A stretch of 64,000 nucleotides of DNA from Urmitella timonensis (GTDB taxonomy: Bacteria > Actinomycetota > Actinomycetes > Actinomycetales > Actinomycetaceae), in contig FQLW01000006.1 of the NCBI GenBank assembly GCA_900120415.1, positions 434,001 to 498,000 on the forward strand, read 5' to 3'. Under the pieces are notes generated by a model. The model was not told the DNA's origin. It did no database searches and was given only the letters and a program-made list of their open reading frames with translations. Position numbers and translations under genes: made by a program. Shown in pieces: positions 53,612 through 63,482 of this stretch. Each line of letters begins with the position of its first letter. Within the stretch, counting starts at the first letter, position 1.

Positions 53612-54859
53612 TTATTCTCCTTTTCCTAGGTCTTTTTCTATCTGTTTTAATGTATTTTTCAAAGCGGGAATCAGGGTTAGCGCTTCGGATAACTCAATAA
53701 TTAGGGGTGGAGCTAGGCGAATAATGTTCGCCGCCGGGGCGTTTACAATAAATCCCGCCTTAAACAGTGCTTTTGCAACCTGGGGGGCAATATTTTTTTC
53801 GAGGACGAGGGCGCGCAGCAGCCCTTGTCCTCGGGTTTCTTTTATCCCTGGGATTTGGGCATCGGTAATCGCTTGCATCCAGGTATCCCCAACTTCTCTA
53901 GCGCGTGCCGGTAAATCCAGTTCCTCCATCAAGGCGATGGTGCGCGCTGCTACCGCGCTTACCAGCGGGTTTCCCCCAAAGGTAGTGCCGTGACTTCCCG
54001 GTTTGAGGGCGGTGGCGGCGCGTTCATTCATAGCTACACACGCCCCGACCGGCACTCCCGCCCCTAAGCCTTTAGCTAAAGTCACCACGTCCGGAACTAT
54101 TTCTTTCCCATCATGGCAGATCCCCTGGTGAGCGAGCCATTTTCCGCAGCGCCCCATCCCGGTTTGGACTTCGTCAAAAACCAGCAACGCTCCGGCGCGG
54201 TCTGCCAGCTCTCGCGCGGATGCTAATAATTCGGGCGCTAGCGGGATTACTCCGGCTTCTCCTTGCAGGGGTTCTAGGAAAATCGCGGATACGCCCTCTG
54301 GGGCTACCGCCTGGATGCCCGCTACCGTGGCAGCTGCAAACTCGGTAGGCCCGGTAAAGGGAGCAAAAGGTTCGCGGTAGGGAGCCTTATAGGTTAGTGA
54401 TAGCGACCCCAGGGTACGTCCGTGAAATGCGCCTTTAAGCGCAATCGCGCGCCCTCCCGGCCGGGCGGCTAACGCCATTTTCAATGCGGCTTCATTGGCT
54501 TCGGTACCCGAGTTTACAAATAGTACTCGCGCCTGGGAGGCGATTTCCGCCTGCACCTCGCTACCCCAACCATTAGCGCAGATTCTTTTGACTGCTTGCG
54601 CGGCCTCTACCTGCTGAGGGGTAGTGAAAAAGTTAGAGACATGGGTGAAGCGGCTGGCTTGCTCACTAATGGTCTTCACGATTTCGGGATGGGCATATCC
54701 GAGGGCGTTAACCGCGATTCCGCCCAGCAGATCTAGATATTCCTTGCCGTCTGTGTCCCAAACTCGGGTGCCTTGTCCGTGAGTAAAACAGGTCTGCGGC
54801 TGCCCGAATACCCCTAAAAGATTGTCCTGGTAACTGGCTTTCCAATCAGAGTTAGTCAA
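53612..54859 (-). CDS. argD: acetylornithine aminotransferase
   Basis: This 415-residue class III PLP aminotransferase has a [12 protein letters not shown] phosphate-binding segment, [11 protein letters not shown], and the PLP lysine in [11 protein letters not shown]. It converts N-acetylglutamate semialdehyde to acetylornithine. It overlaps argB by 8 bp. Confidence 0.95.
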   Translation of the reverse strand: MTNSDWKASYQDNLLGVFGQPQTCFTHGQGTRVWDTDGKEYLDLLGGIAVNALGYAHPEIVKTISEQASRFTHVSNFFTTPQQVEAAQAVKRICANGWGSEVQAEIASQARVLFVNSGTEANEAALKMALAARPGGRAIALKGAFHGRTLGSLSLTYKAPYREPFAPFTGPTEFAAATVAGIQAVAPEGVSAIFLEPLQGEAGVIPLAPELLASARELADRAGALLVFDEVQTGMGRCGKWLAHQGICHDGKEIVPDVVTLAKGLGAGVPVGACVAMNERAATALKPGSHGTTFGGNPLVSAVAARTIALMEELDLPARAREVGDTWMQAITDAQIPGIKETRGQGLLRALVLEKNIAPQVAKALFKAGFIVNAPAANIIRLAPPLIIELSEALTLIPALKNTLKQIEKDLGKGE

Positions 54860-55748
54860 GGCTATCTCCCATCACCATAGTTCCAAATCCGGTATCAGTG
54901 AAGATTTCTAGCAGCATCGAGTGCGGCACCCTCCCATCAATAATGGTGGCGCGGGGAACTCCCTGCTCACAGGCTTGAATACAGGCTTGCACTTTGGGGC
55001 GCATTCCCGCTTCCAAGGTAGGCAGCATTTCCGCGGCCTCGCTCGCCCGAAGCTGCGAAATCCGACTATCTGGGTCTGGCCAGTTGCGATAGAGTCCTTT
55101 CACATCGGTGAGGACGATTAGTTTCTTAGCCCCAATGGCTCCTGCGACTGCCGCGGCCGCCAAATCTGCGTTGATATTTAATACCTGCGTAGGGTTGTAC
55201 TGGTTTACCGCTATGGAGGAAACAACCGGGATACGCCCCGATTGCAGTAAATCCTCTATCGGCCCGGGATCTACGGCAGTTACTTTCCCCACTAGCCCCA
55301 GGTCAACGGGTTTTCCATCAACGGTCGCCCCTTGTTTTTGGGCACGTAAAAACGCTCCGTCCTCGCCAGAAATCCCGATTGCCGCGATGGAGGATTCGTT
55401 GAGTAATGAAACCAGTTCGCGCTGGACTGTCCCGGTCAGTACCATGCGCACAACTTTCATTACTTCGGGGCTAGTGACCCGCAGACCGGAAACAAAGGGG
55501 GCTGCAATCCCCAGGGTTTTCAGCATGGAGTTGATTTGCGGGCCGCCCCCATGCACCACAACCGGTTCAATCCCCCATTCATGCAGGAAACTTACGTCCT
55601 GGGCGAAAGCGGCTTTTAGCTCTTCTGAAATCATGGCGTTTCCGCCATATTTAATCACTATCCGTGAGCCGGAGTATTCGCGCAGCCACGGCAAGGTTTC
55701 TAGCAGCACCCCGGCTTTGTCCCAGGCTGATAAATGTTCTGTACTCAT
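54852..55748 (-). CDS. argB: acetylglutamate kinase
   Basis: This 298-residue amino-acid-kinase fold protein has IVIKYGGNAM near the N-terminus, VVHGGGPQIN and NINADLAAAAVAGAIGA. It phosphorylates N-acetylglutamate, usually the arginine-feedback-controlled step when ArgJ is present. It overlaps argJ by 4 bp and argD by 8 bp. Confidence 0.96.
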   Translation of the reverse strand: MSTEHLSAWDKAGVLLETLPWLREYSGSRIVIKYGGNAMISEELKAAFAQDVSFLHEWGIEPVVVHGGGPQINSMLKTLGIAAPFVSGLRVTSPEVMKVVRMVLTGTVQRELVSLLNESSIAAIGISGEDGAFLRAQKQGATVDGKPVDLGLVGKVTAVDPGPIEDLLQSGRIPVVSSIAVNQYNPTQVLNINADLAAAAVAGAIGAKKLIVLTDVKGLYRNWPDPDSRISQLRASEAAEMLPTLEAGMRPKVQACIQACEQGVPRATIIDGRVPHSMLLEIFTDTGFGTMVMGDSLD

Positions 55749-56926
55749 GATGAATAGTCCGCGTTGATATGAATATATTCGTGGGTAAGGTCGTTGGTCA
55801 GTACGCTGGCCTGGGCATTTCCGGCTCCTAGGCGTACCTCCAGATGCACGTCGCGGCTTTCAAAGGGAACCTCTTGCCGGTTTCCCCAAGCGGCGCCGTT
55901 TTTACATACTTGTACCCCGTTGAACAGTACCGATACCGCGCTCGGATCGTAGGGGCAAACGCTTTCGGGTACGGTGCCCAGTTCAGAAACGATTCTGCCC
56001 CAGTTGGGGTCACACCCGGCGATTGCGGTTTTTACCAGGTTTGAGCGGGAAATGGTTTTCGCGGCGATTAAAGCCCCGGCTTCGCTTTCGGCCTCGGTAA
56101 CCGCTATTTCTACCGTATGCTGCGCTCCTTCCGCGTCATCAGCTAGTTTGCGCGCCAACTGGGCGCAAGTTTCAGTGAGCGCTTCGGTAAATCCGCTGGG
56201 AACGGTTCCGCTTTCTCCGGAGGCCAGCAAAAGTACAGTGTCGTTGGTGGACATACAGCCATCAGAATCTAGGCGGTTAAAGGTTTTCGCGCAGGCAACT
56301 TCCAGCGCCTTTTGGGCAGTTTCGGCATCGAGGAGGGCGTCAGTGGTGATTACACAAAGCATCGTGGCTAGGGCGGGAGCAAGCATTCCTGCCCCTTTCG
56401 CCATTCCTCCGATTTGATAGCCTTCCGCCTGCAAATGAACGGTTTTAGGTTCGTTATCGGTGGTGAGAATCGCCCAGGAAGCATCTGCGCCGCCCTCTTC
56501 AGATAGGCTCGCGGCAGCACTTTCAACCCCGGAGAGCATTTTGTCCATCGGCAGAGGTGTCCCAATCATTCCGGTGGAGCACACTAATACCTCTCGCGGA
56601 TCTATTTGTAGAGCATCCCCGACTGCCTTGGCGCTGGCGACCGTATCTTTAAGACCGTTTTCCCCGGTGCAGGCGTTGGCGCTGCCAGAGTTCAGCACTA
56701 CGGCGCGCATACCGGTAGCCCCTTTACTGAGAACTGCCCGCGAGTAGAGTACAGGGGCGGCGGCGAAACGGTTGGAGGTGAATACCCCAGCGGCTACCGG
56801 GTTTTCCCCGGTGTTGAGGACGAGGGCTAGGTCTTTGCGTCCTTTGCGGCGCATTCCGGAGGCGATTCCGCAGGCTTTGAATCCGGGTACGCTGGTTACG
56901 CCTTGGAGGCTTTTGTCTTTTTTCAC
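55745..56926 (-). CDS. argJ: glutamate N-acetyltransferase / amino-acid acetyltransferase
   Basis: This 393-residue protein is self-cleaving. The cleavage motif AKGAGMLAPALATMLCVITTD includes the catalytic Thr after ATM-L region (about residues 180-200). It recycles the acetyl group from acetylornithine to glutamate. It overlaps argC by 4 bp and argB by 4 bp. Confidence 0.95.
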   Translation of the reverse strand: MKKDKSLQGVTSVPGFKACGIASGMRRKGRKDLALVLNTGENPVAAGVFTSNRFAAAPVLYSRAVLSKGATGMRAVVLNSGSANACTGENGLKDTVASAKAVGDALQIDPREVLVCSTGMIGTPLPMDKMLSGVESAAASLSEEGGADASWAILTTDNEPKTVHLQAEGYQIGGMAKGAGMLAPALATMLCVITTDALLDAETAQKALEVACAKTFNRLDSDGCMSTNDTVLLLASGESGTVPSGFTEALTETCAQLARKLADDAEGAQHTVEIAVTEAESEAGALIAAKTISRSNLVKTAIAGCDPNWGRIVSELGTVPESVCPYDPSAVSVLFNGVQVCKNGAAWGNRQEVPFESRDVHLEVRLGAGNAQASVLTNDLTHEYIHINADYSS

Positions 56927-57981
56927 GGGGCAACTCCAATCTGGTTGATGCCGGTATATTCGTCTAGTCCGAGGGCGAGGTTGGCTGATTGCACGGCGGC
57001 TTGCGCGGTTCCTTTTCCTAGGTTATCCAGGGCGCTGAGGGCGATTATTTTTCCGGACCGCTTATCTAGCGCCACCTGTACCTGCACGTTTGCACTGCCG
57101 GTCACTGCTTGGGTTTGTGGCCAAGAGCCGAGTTCAAGTACCTGTATAAGGTTTTCTTCCCGATAAAAATCCTGGTAGAGGGCGTGTAACTGCTCGGTGG
57201 TAGTTTTTTGAGTCGCAGCGGCAGTTACGGTTGCCAGGATTCCCCGCGACATGGGTACTAACACTGGAGTGAGGGTGATTTTATAGTCCTCGGGGTTGTT
57301 TCCGCTGCTAACTGCGAAGTTTTGCGCGATTTCGGGAATATGGCGATGGGTTCCGCCTACCGCATAGGGCTGGGCATTGCCGAGGGCTGCGGTGGCTAAT
57401 AGGTGCGGTTTTAGGGATTTTCCGGCGCCGGAATATCCCACCGCTAACGTGGCGACAATATCGTTTGGGTCAATCAATCCGGCAGCTACCAGAGGTTGAA
57501 AAGCGAAGGTAACAGCAGTTACGTTACATCCGGGAACCGCGATCTGCTGGGTAGTCGCCAGCTGTTCGCGCTGTGAAGGCCCGCAAGCACGCTGAAGTTC
57601 GGGCATTCCATAGGTCCAGGCCTGGCAATATTCGCCGCCATAGTAACTATCCCAGGCGGCTTTAGAGGTGAGCCGATGGTCGGCTCCGCAATCTACCAAC
57701 AGGCTTTCTACCCCGGTAGCGCGCAGTTGCGCTGCTATTTTCCCGGATTGTCCATGTGGCAATGCTAGGAAAATCGCGGCGCTTTCTTTTAGCGCCACCG
57801 GGTCTACTGCTTTTAATTCTTGCTTGGCTAATTGGGGAACTTGGGGATGAAACTCCCCTAGCTTTTTTCCTGCCGAGGAGGACGCGCATAGCTGCTCAAT
57901 TTGAAAGCGCGGATGGGCAGCTAGCAGACGCAGAATTTCTCCGCCGGCAAAGCCACTGGCACCGATAATTGAAACTTTCAT
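56923..57981 (-). CDS. argC: N-acetyl-gamma-glutamyl-phosphate reductase
   Basis: This 352-residue protein has GASGFAGGEILRLL at the N-terminus and the catalytic Cys in VPGCNVTAVTFA (about residue 150). It reduces acetylglutamyl phosphate to the semialdehyde. It is the first gene of the operon. The ATG at 57981 has no ribosome site, and a TATAAA only eight bases upstream implies a leaderless mRNA. The tandem ARG box abuts the start. Confidence 0.95.
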   Translation of the reverse strand: MKVSIIGASGFAGGEILRLLAAHPRFQIEQLCASSSAGKKLGEFHPQVPQLAKQELKAVDPVALKESAAIFLALPHGQSGKIAAQLRATGVESLLVDCGADHRLTSKAAWDSYYGGEYCQAWTYGMPELQRACGPSQREQLATTQQIAVPGCNVTAVTFAFQPLVAAGLIDPNDIVATLAVGYSGAGKSLKPHLLATAALGNAQPYAVGGTHRHIPEIAQNFAVSSGNNPEDYKITLTPVLVPMSRGILATVTAAATQKTTTEQLHALYQDFYREENLIQVLELGSWPQTQAVTGSANVQVQVALDKRSGKIIALSALDNLGKGTAQAAVQSANLALGLDEYTGINQIGVAP

Positions 57982-58019
57982 AGTGCATATTTATATCAAC
58001 CATTGAATATATATGCATA
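57981..58019 (-). promoter_or_regulatory. tandem ARG box and probable leaderless promoter of argC
   Basis: Two 18-bp boxes, TAGTGCATATTTATATCA (57981-57998) and ATTGAATATATATGCATA (58002-58019), are separated by 3 bp, the classic ArgR spacing. The minus-strand -10 TATAAA (57995-57990) lies within the first box, and transcription would start at about the A of the argC ATG. Arginine-dependent repression by an ArgR encoded elsewhere is expected. Confidence 0.75.
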
Positions 58020-58162
58020 ATTGGGAGAGGTTGATGTGAGTTAAGATACTCACCGCCACTAAGAGAATGCCTCTCCGGCAAACCCGGCGACAAAATAGCT
58101 AGACACCTACAGTTTGTCCCCATAAATGCGCGGAAACTTTGAGGCAGAAAAAGCAAAAATCC

Positions 58163-58203
58163 GCGCCCTGTCGCAAAGCTCAACCAGCTAATCGACAGGG
58201 CGC
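58163..58203 (-). terminator. terminator hairpin of the flavodoxin gene
   Basis: GCGCCCTGTCG and CGACAGGGCGC (11 perfect pairs) flank a 19-base loop, 27 bases downstream of the stop at 58230. Confidence 0.65.
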
Positions 58204-58229
58204 TAAGAAAACCAAGCGCCAAACTATAG

Positions 58230-58718
58230 CTATTTCTTGATTTCTTTAACCATCTGCCTCGCCCAGTCGCGAATCATTTGCTCGTCACGGAAATCGCCCT
58301 CAACCGCTCCCCCAAGACGCGCAACGGTACGCTCGCGCAAAGAAAGCTGCGAGGGATCTAGCCTGCCCGGGAAAGTCACGTAACCTTTAGGTTCAATATT
58401 CAAAAGCACCGGCCCAACCCGGGAAGGATCTTGCACTTTATCGTGCGGAACCCCAGATAGCCCCACCGAGAAAGCCCAAATGGGAATATGGCGCAACTGC
58501 GACGAAAAACGCCGACAAAAATCCGTAGCTTCATCCATCCATCTAGTCAGATACACCGCTGAACCAATAACCACTGCCCCATAGACATCTAGACTGTAGA
58601 CCTCTTCCGGATTCTTAAGCTCTACCTCCAAACCGGCATTTTCTAATTCCTCGGCAATAGTTTTGCCAATCTCGCGCGCAGTTCCATGTTTGGACGCAAC
58701 CGTTACTAAAACCTTCAT
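58230..58718 (-). CDS. flavodoxin-domain protein (HemG-like)
   Basis: This 162-residue protein has an FMN phosphate loop VASKHGTAREIG (residues 7-18), GAVVIGSAVYLTRW and WAFSVGLSG, a flavodoxin_5-type fold like menaquinone-dependent protoporphyrinogen oxidase. It has no membrane helix. It could be an electron carrier or an FMN oxidoreductase. HemG activity is not implied by sequence alone. It is monocistronic, with its own terminator. Confidence 0.85.
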   Translation of the reverse strand: MKVLVTVASKHGTAREIGKTIAEELENAGLEVELKNPEEVYSLDVYGAVVIGSAVYLTRWMDEATDFCRRFSSQLRHIPIWAFSVGLSGVPHDKVQDPSRVGPVLLNIEPKGYVTFPGRLDPSQLSLRERTVARLGGAVEGDFRDEQMIRDWARQMVKEIKK

Positions 58719-58794
58719 AGCTCTAGTATGACCATTTTTCTAAAACTTGTCCTAAAAAGACCGAAAAATCTAGTTTTCTCTTAGACTGGAGAAC

Positions 58795-59787
58795 GTGTCA
58801 CCGATCGGTTCTTCCTCTCGCAGAGCGCCAAAGCTCACCGATCTTACCGTGGTATCCAAATACGCCCTCGACCCAGTGGTGCTCTGCCGCGCGGCCGGAA
58901 TACATCGAATCTCTGAACTGGGCAGAGGAAGCACTCGAGACGTTTCCGAACTTTTCGCCCTCCCCAGCCAAGATTTTCATAGCTTTCTATGCAGCAATGA
59001 AGGCGAAGAATTCCTAGCTCAGCTGCGTCAAGATTTACAGCGCCCCCTATGCGTCTGGTTAGGGGCGGGCAGTAGCGAAGAAGCCGAACGCCTCTCCCAT
59101 CTGCTAGGAACTAGCCGAATAATTGACGGAGCCACCTACCCGGAAGGCTTGGAATACCGTAAACGTTTAGTCAGCTCATCTGGAACGCCAACCCAGGCGG
59201 AAAATAACAAAAAACGCCCTTGGATACTAGATCCGCGCAACCTGATGGGCGCAATCATTGACCAGTGGGAAGGTTTAAGCGAAAACGCCAGGCAGAGGGT
59301 GCGGCAAGCACTGCTCGGAATAGATGCAACCCACCTTTCTCCCGAGATTTCCGGCGCCTTAACAGCTTGCGGAATAAAACAAACCCATCGTTCCCGACTG
59401 ATTAAATGGTTCACCAACCCGAAAGTTCTGGCATACCTGCTGGTAGTTACCTATTCTAGTTTGCGCGTATTGCCAGTAAGCCTCGTAAAAGAGTTCCACG
59501 GCTCCCTGTTGGTTCTGTGGACGATGGATATTACTACTGCCATCCCTTACGCCTGGGGGGTGCTGGCTATGTTTACCGCTAAACGCCAGTGGGTGCGGAT
59601 TGTAGGCACTTTTTCCACCGCAGTCACTTTCGCTGCCCCATACGTTTATTTCGCTATGACCGGTCGAGACTATCCGCCCTATGTAATAGTGGTGGTCATC
59701 TTATTTATTATTTCCGGTTTCCTAGTGGAAGGTACAAAGTACCTGCGGGAACGCTACCTCCTTAACTTCTTAATAAAGGCACGCTAA
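58795..59787 (+). CDS. hypothetical membrane protein
   Basis: This 330-residue protein starts with GTG at 58795; no strong ribosome site is seen. The first 200 residues are soluble and mixed alpha/beta, with no motif I recognise. Four hydrophobic helices follow (about residues 210-228, 238-258, 265-288 and 294-312), and the end is basic. It is convergent with the next gene and divergent from the flavodoxin gene. I cannot assign a function. Confidence 0.7.
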   Translation: MSPIGSSSRRAPKLTDLTVVSKYALDPVVLCRAAGIHRISELGRGSTRDVSELFALPSQDFHSFLCSNEGEEFLAQLRQDLQRPLCVWLGAGSSEEAERLSHLLGTSRIIDGATYPEGLEYRKRLVSSSGTPTQAENNKKRPWILDPRNLMGAIIDQWEGLSENARQRVRQALLGIDATHLSPEISGALTACGIKQTHRSRLIKWFTNPKVLAYLLVVTYSSLRVLPVSLVKEFHGSLLVLWTMDITTAIPYAWGVLAMFTAKRQWVRIVGTFSTAVTFAAPYVYFAMTGRDYPPYVIVVVILFIISGFLVEGTKYLRERYLLNFLIKAR

Positions 59788-59849
59788 ACTGAGCGGCGCT
59801 GCATACAAAAAGTTGCGCGCGGTGGTGGGGCGCAAGAGACGCTACCTGG

Positions 59850-60635
59850 CTACTGGCTCTTTTGTGCTCGGCGTTTGGCAGCTTGCGGACCTATAAAGGT
59901 ACGCACAACCCCGTTACCAATAAAGTAAACTCCGCTAATCCACCACAGCCACCAAACGATTGGATTACGCTCCGGGAAATAGATAGTGAGCCAAATAATG
60001 CAAAACAGCCAGACAACTACAGACAAAATGTTTAGCCACCGCAGTCGTTCCACCCGGAAAGGATGACAGAAAGTAAGGGGAGAAAGCGTCAAAACAATAA
60101 ATAACACCACTATCGTGAGGTTAAACCACCAACTCATATCCACTAAATACAGATACAAAATCACGATATTCCAGGCGGCCGGGAAGCCCACGAAATAGTT
60201 ATCGGAACTCTTGGCTTTCTTATTGCAGTAACAAAACATTGAGGACGCGCAAACTGCCACCATCAACACCGCAGTCACTATCAAATCAATACCCTTGCCG
60301 GGCACGCCAGGAGCAAACGACAGGTTTTGAGACATAAAAATTGCAGGAATAAACGTCCAGGTCAAGTAATCGACAATCAAGTCGAGGGAAGAACCATCAA
60401 ACCAGGGAACAACCTCTTTAACCCGGTAACGCCGAGCAAAAGTGCCATCAAGACCATCAACAATCAGGCTAATAGCCAGCCATCCCCACATTTGGAGATA
60501 TTCTTGACGCATCAAAGCCAACATGGCGCAGCACGCCCAAATTACCGCTGACCCGGTAAAAGCATGTACAGCCCAGGCTTTCAGGTGATCAGCGCGAGTG
60601 AACTGGGACTTATCCGCACTTGAAGTCTCTTTCAT
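59850..60635 (-). CDS. CDP-alcohol phosphatidyltransferase, phosphatidylcholine-synthase-like
   Basis: This 261-residue membrane protein has eight or so helices. The CDP-alcohol motif is present as DGLDGTFARRY, then FDGSSLDLIVD (about residues 62-92). The spacing and the D-x-x-x-L-D-L-x-V-D-Y form are those of phosphatidylcholine synthase (Pcs), which joins CDP-diacylglycerol and choline, rather than PgsA or CdsA relatives. Length also suits Pcs. No choline uptake gene is nearby, so the substrate remains an inference. Confidence 0.75.
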   Translation of the reverse strand: MKETSSADKSQFTRADHLKAWAVHAFTGSAVIWACCAMLALMRQEYLQMWGWLAISLIVDGLDGTFARRYRVKEVVPWFDGSSLDLIVDYLTWTFIPAIFMSQNLSFAPGVPGKGIDLIVTAVLMVAVCASSMFCYCNKKAKSSDNYFVGFPAAWNIVILYLYLVDMSWWFNLTIVVLFIVLTLSPLTFCHPFRVERLRWLNILSVVVWLFCIIWLTIYFPERNPIVWWLWWISGVYFIGNGVVRTFIGPQAAKRRAQKSQ

Positions 60636-60752
60636 AGTCCCTATTTTGCCCTAGGGTTTCGAATAAGCGAAACCCTGAAAGCTATTGTGGGGCTTTAACC
60701 GTACCTCACCTCCCCCAAGATGTTCCTCGGAGCTAAGCTATAAAATAGCTCC

Positions 60753-63371
60753 ATGAGTTCCGCCCCACTAAATGAACTCCTGGACGATTTAGAGGACCAG
60801 GATAAGCTGGATGACCCTTTAGAAGTACTCTCCGGTTTCACTACTTGGGCAGCCTCTACCCGCCGGGCACTGTATCCCCATCAAGAACAAGCTGCCACCG
60901 AGATTTTTGCGGGCAACCATGTAATTGCCGCCACCCCCACCGGTTCGGGTAAATCAATGATTGCTCTCGCCGCCCACCTGGCGGCACTGGCCAACAATCA
61001 GCGCTCTTTCTACACCGCACCGATTAAAGCCTTAGTTTCTGAAAAATTTTTCTCGCTGGTAGACCTATTTGGAGCTCGCAATGTCGGCATGATTACCGGC
61101 GATATTTCCTTAAATGCACAGGCTCCAATCATCTGTTGCACCGCTGAAATCCTGGCCAACCAGTCACTTCGCGAGGGAAGCGAACTAGATGCGGGAACGG
61201 TAGTCATGGACGAGTTTCATTACTACGCCGACCCTGACCGAGGTTGGGCTTGGCAAGTTCCACTCTTAGAACTGCCACACGTACAGTTTGTCCTCATGTC
61301 TGCCACCCTAGGGGATGTAGATTTTTTCGTACGCGATCTAAAAGAGCGTACTAAAAGAGAAGTAGCGTTAATGGACAACGCCAAACGTCCCGTACCTCTA
61401 GAAATGTCCTACACCGAAGATGAACTGCAATACCTACTGGAAAGCCTGGTAGAGGCGGGACACTGGCCAATCTACCTGGTACATTTTTCCCAAAATGACG
61501 CGGTCAAAACCGCCCAGGGACTAGCCTCTACTAATCTTGCCCCTCGCAAGCAACGGGAAAAAATCGCCAGCTACCTAAAGGGAGTACATTTTGGCAAGGG
61601 GTTCGGACAGACTCTTTCCCGACTGCTACGCCTGGGGGTAGGGGTACATCATGCGGGAATGTTGCCCCGCTACCGCCTCTTAGTCGAACAACTCGCTCAG
61701 CGAGGCTTATTGGCAGTAATCTGCGGCACTGACACTTTAGGGGTGGGGATAAATGTTCCTATCCGTACCGTGGTTTTCACCTCCCTGGTAAAGTTTGATG
61801 GACACCGCGAGCGGCATCTCTCCGCCCGAGAATTCCATCAGATTGCGGGTCGAGCTGGACGCGCCGGTTTTGACACTATGGGATTTGTTGAAGTGCAGGC
61901 TCCTGCCGAAATAATAGAAGCCAAGAAACTTGCCCAAAAGGACGGAAAACGCAAGAGCTCGTCCTCGGCAAAAAGCCAGAAACCGAAAATCTCTTGGGGG
62001 CGGGGAACTTTTGAGCGTCTGCAATCTGCCCCACCCGAGCCGTTACGCTCCCATTTTCAAATTGATCATTCAATGGTGCTCAACGTACTTGCCGGTCGGC
62101 GCAACGGCGGGGAACATTTAGCGTGGTTAGCTCGCAATAACCATGACCGCCCGCAGCAGATTAACCCCCATTTGCGCCGCCTAGGGCAGGTTTATTCTTC
62201 GTTAAAACAGGCGGAGGTGATTAGACATCTCCCCTCTGAAAAGGCAGGGTATCGCGGTCGGGTAGAGCTCACCCAAGAGCTTCCACAGGACTTTGCCCTT
62301 AACCAGCCGCTCTCTCCTTTCGCCCTCGCTGCCCTGGATTTACTAGATTGTGACAGTCCCGATTATGCCCTCGATTTGGTTTCGATTGTGGAATCGGTAT
62401 TAGAAGATCCCCGCCAGGTGCTTATCGCCCAACAAAAAGCCGAACGTGACCAGGTATATCAGCAGCTCAGACGGGAAAAGGTTGAATATAATCAACGGCA
62501 AGAAATCTTGGATGAAATTAGCTGGCCACAGCCACTTGCACAGCTAATAGCGGGAGCGTTTCACACTTTCGCGCAATCTAATCCCTGGGTCTATGGCTTT
62601 GCGCCCTCACCAAAATCTGTGGTGCGTTATCTGGTGGAAAATGCGCTAACTTTCACCCAGTTCATTTCCCGTTTTGACCTTTCACGCAGCGAGGGCGTGG
62701 TGTTGCGTTATTTAACCGACGCTTACCGCGCTTTGGGGCAGATTGTTCCTCCGCACCGCCGCAGTGAAGACTTCGAGTTGATATTGGAGTGGCTGGGGAA
62801 AACGGTAAGGGGCGTGGATTCTTCCCTGCTTGACGAGTGGGAGTCTTTAGCCAGCGGGAAAAGAACTAGCGACACCCCGATGGACAGTGATGAAGAACCC
62901 GCTTTTGGGGTGGGGGATAATATCCCTTTGAGCGCTAATCCATTTGCGCTACGTAAGGCGCTGCGCAACGAAAGCTGGCAGCGCGTAGAGGCAGTTGCTT
63001 TTGATGATGTAAACCGTTTGCAAGCTGGCGCACTTTTGCGCGCTGACGGTAGCTCCTGGTCTACAGCTGATTATAAAGAGCTGCTTGATGACTATTGGGA
63101 ACGTTATGACGACCTGGTTTTAGACCAAGAGGCCCGCTCGGCGAGCCACGCGGTGATTAACGAGGGCGAGCAAGCGCGAGAGGTACTGTCGCGTTATCTG
63201 GATGCAGATAGCCATTTACTCCGCGGCAGCAATGTTTGGTCTTTAATGCAGGAAGTAGATGATGGCAGCGGTCTTTGGGAATGGCGAATGCTTTTTGCCT
63301 TAGATGTAGCTAAAACCGATGAAAGTGGGCAACTTTGTCTGTATCTGGTTGCCTATGGGGATTTATTTTAG
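60753..63371 (+). CDS. DEAD/DEAH-box helicase, DUF3516 family
   Basis: This 872-residue SF2 helicase related to Ski2/HelY has motif I TPTGSGKS (about residues 71-78), motif II DEFH, motif III SATLG and the C-terminal helicase motifs (HHAGMLPRYR, GTDTLGVGIN, QIAGRAGRAG). A basic insert follows (about 395-415). The C-terminal half matches the actinobacterial DUF3516 region. It probably acts on RNA or on branched nucleic acid; its role is not established. It is monocistronic. Confidence 0.9.
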   Translation: MSSAPLNELLDDLEDQDKLDDPLEVLSGFTTWAASTRRALYPHQEQAATEIFAGNHVIAATPTGSGKSMIALAAHLAALANNQRSFYTAPIKALVSEKFFSLVDLFGARNVGMITGDISLNAQAPIICCTAEILANQSLREGSELDAGTVVMDEFHYYADPDRGWAWQVPLLELPHVQFVLMSATLGDVDFFVRDLKERTKREVALMDNAKRPVPLEMSYTEDELQYLLESLVEAGHWPIYLVHFSQNDAVKTAQGLASTNLAPRKQREKIASYLKGVHFGKGFGQTLSRLLRLGVGVHHAGMLPRYRLLVEQLAQRGLLAVICGTDTLGVGINVPIRTVVFTSLVKFDGHRERHLSAREFHQIAGRAGRAGFDTMGFVEVQAPAEIIEAKKLAQKDGKRKSSSSAKSQKPKISWGRGTFERLQSAPPEPLRSHFQIDHSMVLNVLAGRRNGGEHLAWLARNNHDRPQQINPHLRRLGQVYSSLKQAEVIRHLPSEKAGYRGRVELTQELPQDFALNQPLSPFALAALDLLDCDSPDYALDLVSIVESVLEDPRQVLIAQQKAERDQVYQQLRREKVEYNQRQEILDEISWPQPLAQLIAGAFHTFAQSNPWVYGFAPSPKSVVRYLVENALTFTQFISRFDLSRSEGVVLRYLTDAYRALGQIVPPHRRSEDFELILEWLGKTVRGVDSSLLDEWESLASGKRTSDTPMDSDEEPAFGVGDNIPLSANPFALRKALRNESWQRVEAVAFDDVNRLQAGALLRADGSSWSTADYKELLDDYWERYDDLVLDQEARSASHAVINEGEQAREVLSRYLDADSHLLRGSNVWSLMQEVDDGSGLWEWRMLFALDVAKTDESGQLCLYLVAYGDLF

Positions 63372-63482
63372 GAGGCTTCTTCCCAGCTACTTTCTCCTAG
63401 ATTACTTCAGCACTTGCGATAGGTTTTCTGCAAATAGGCAGCGGGTTTAACTGGATTTGGCGCGCCCTCTAGACTTAAAACT

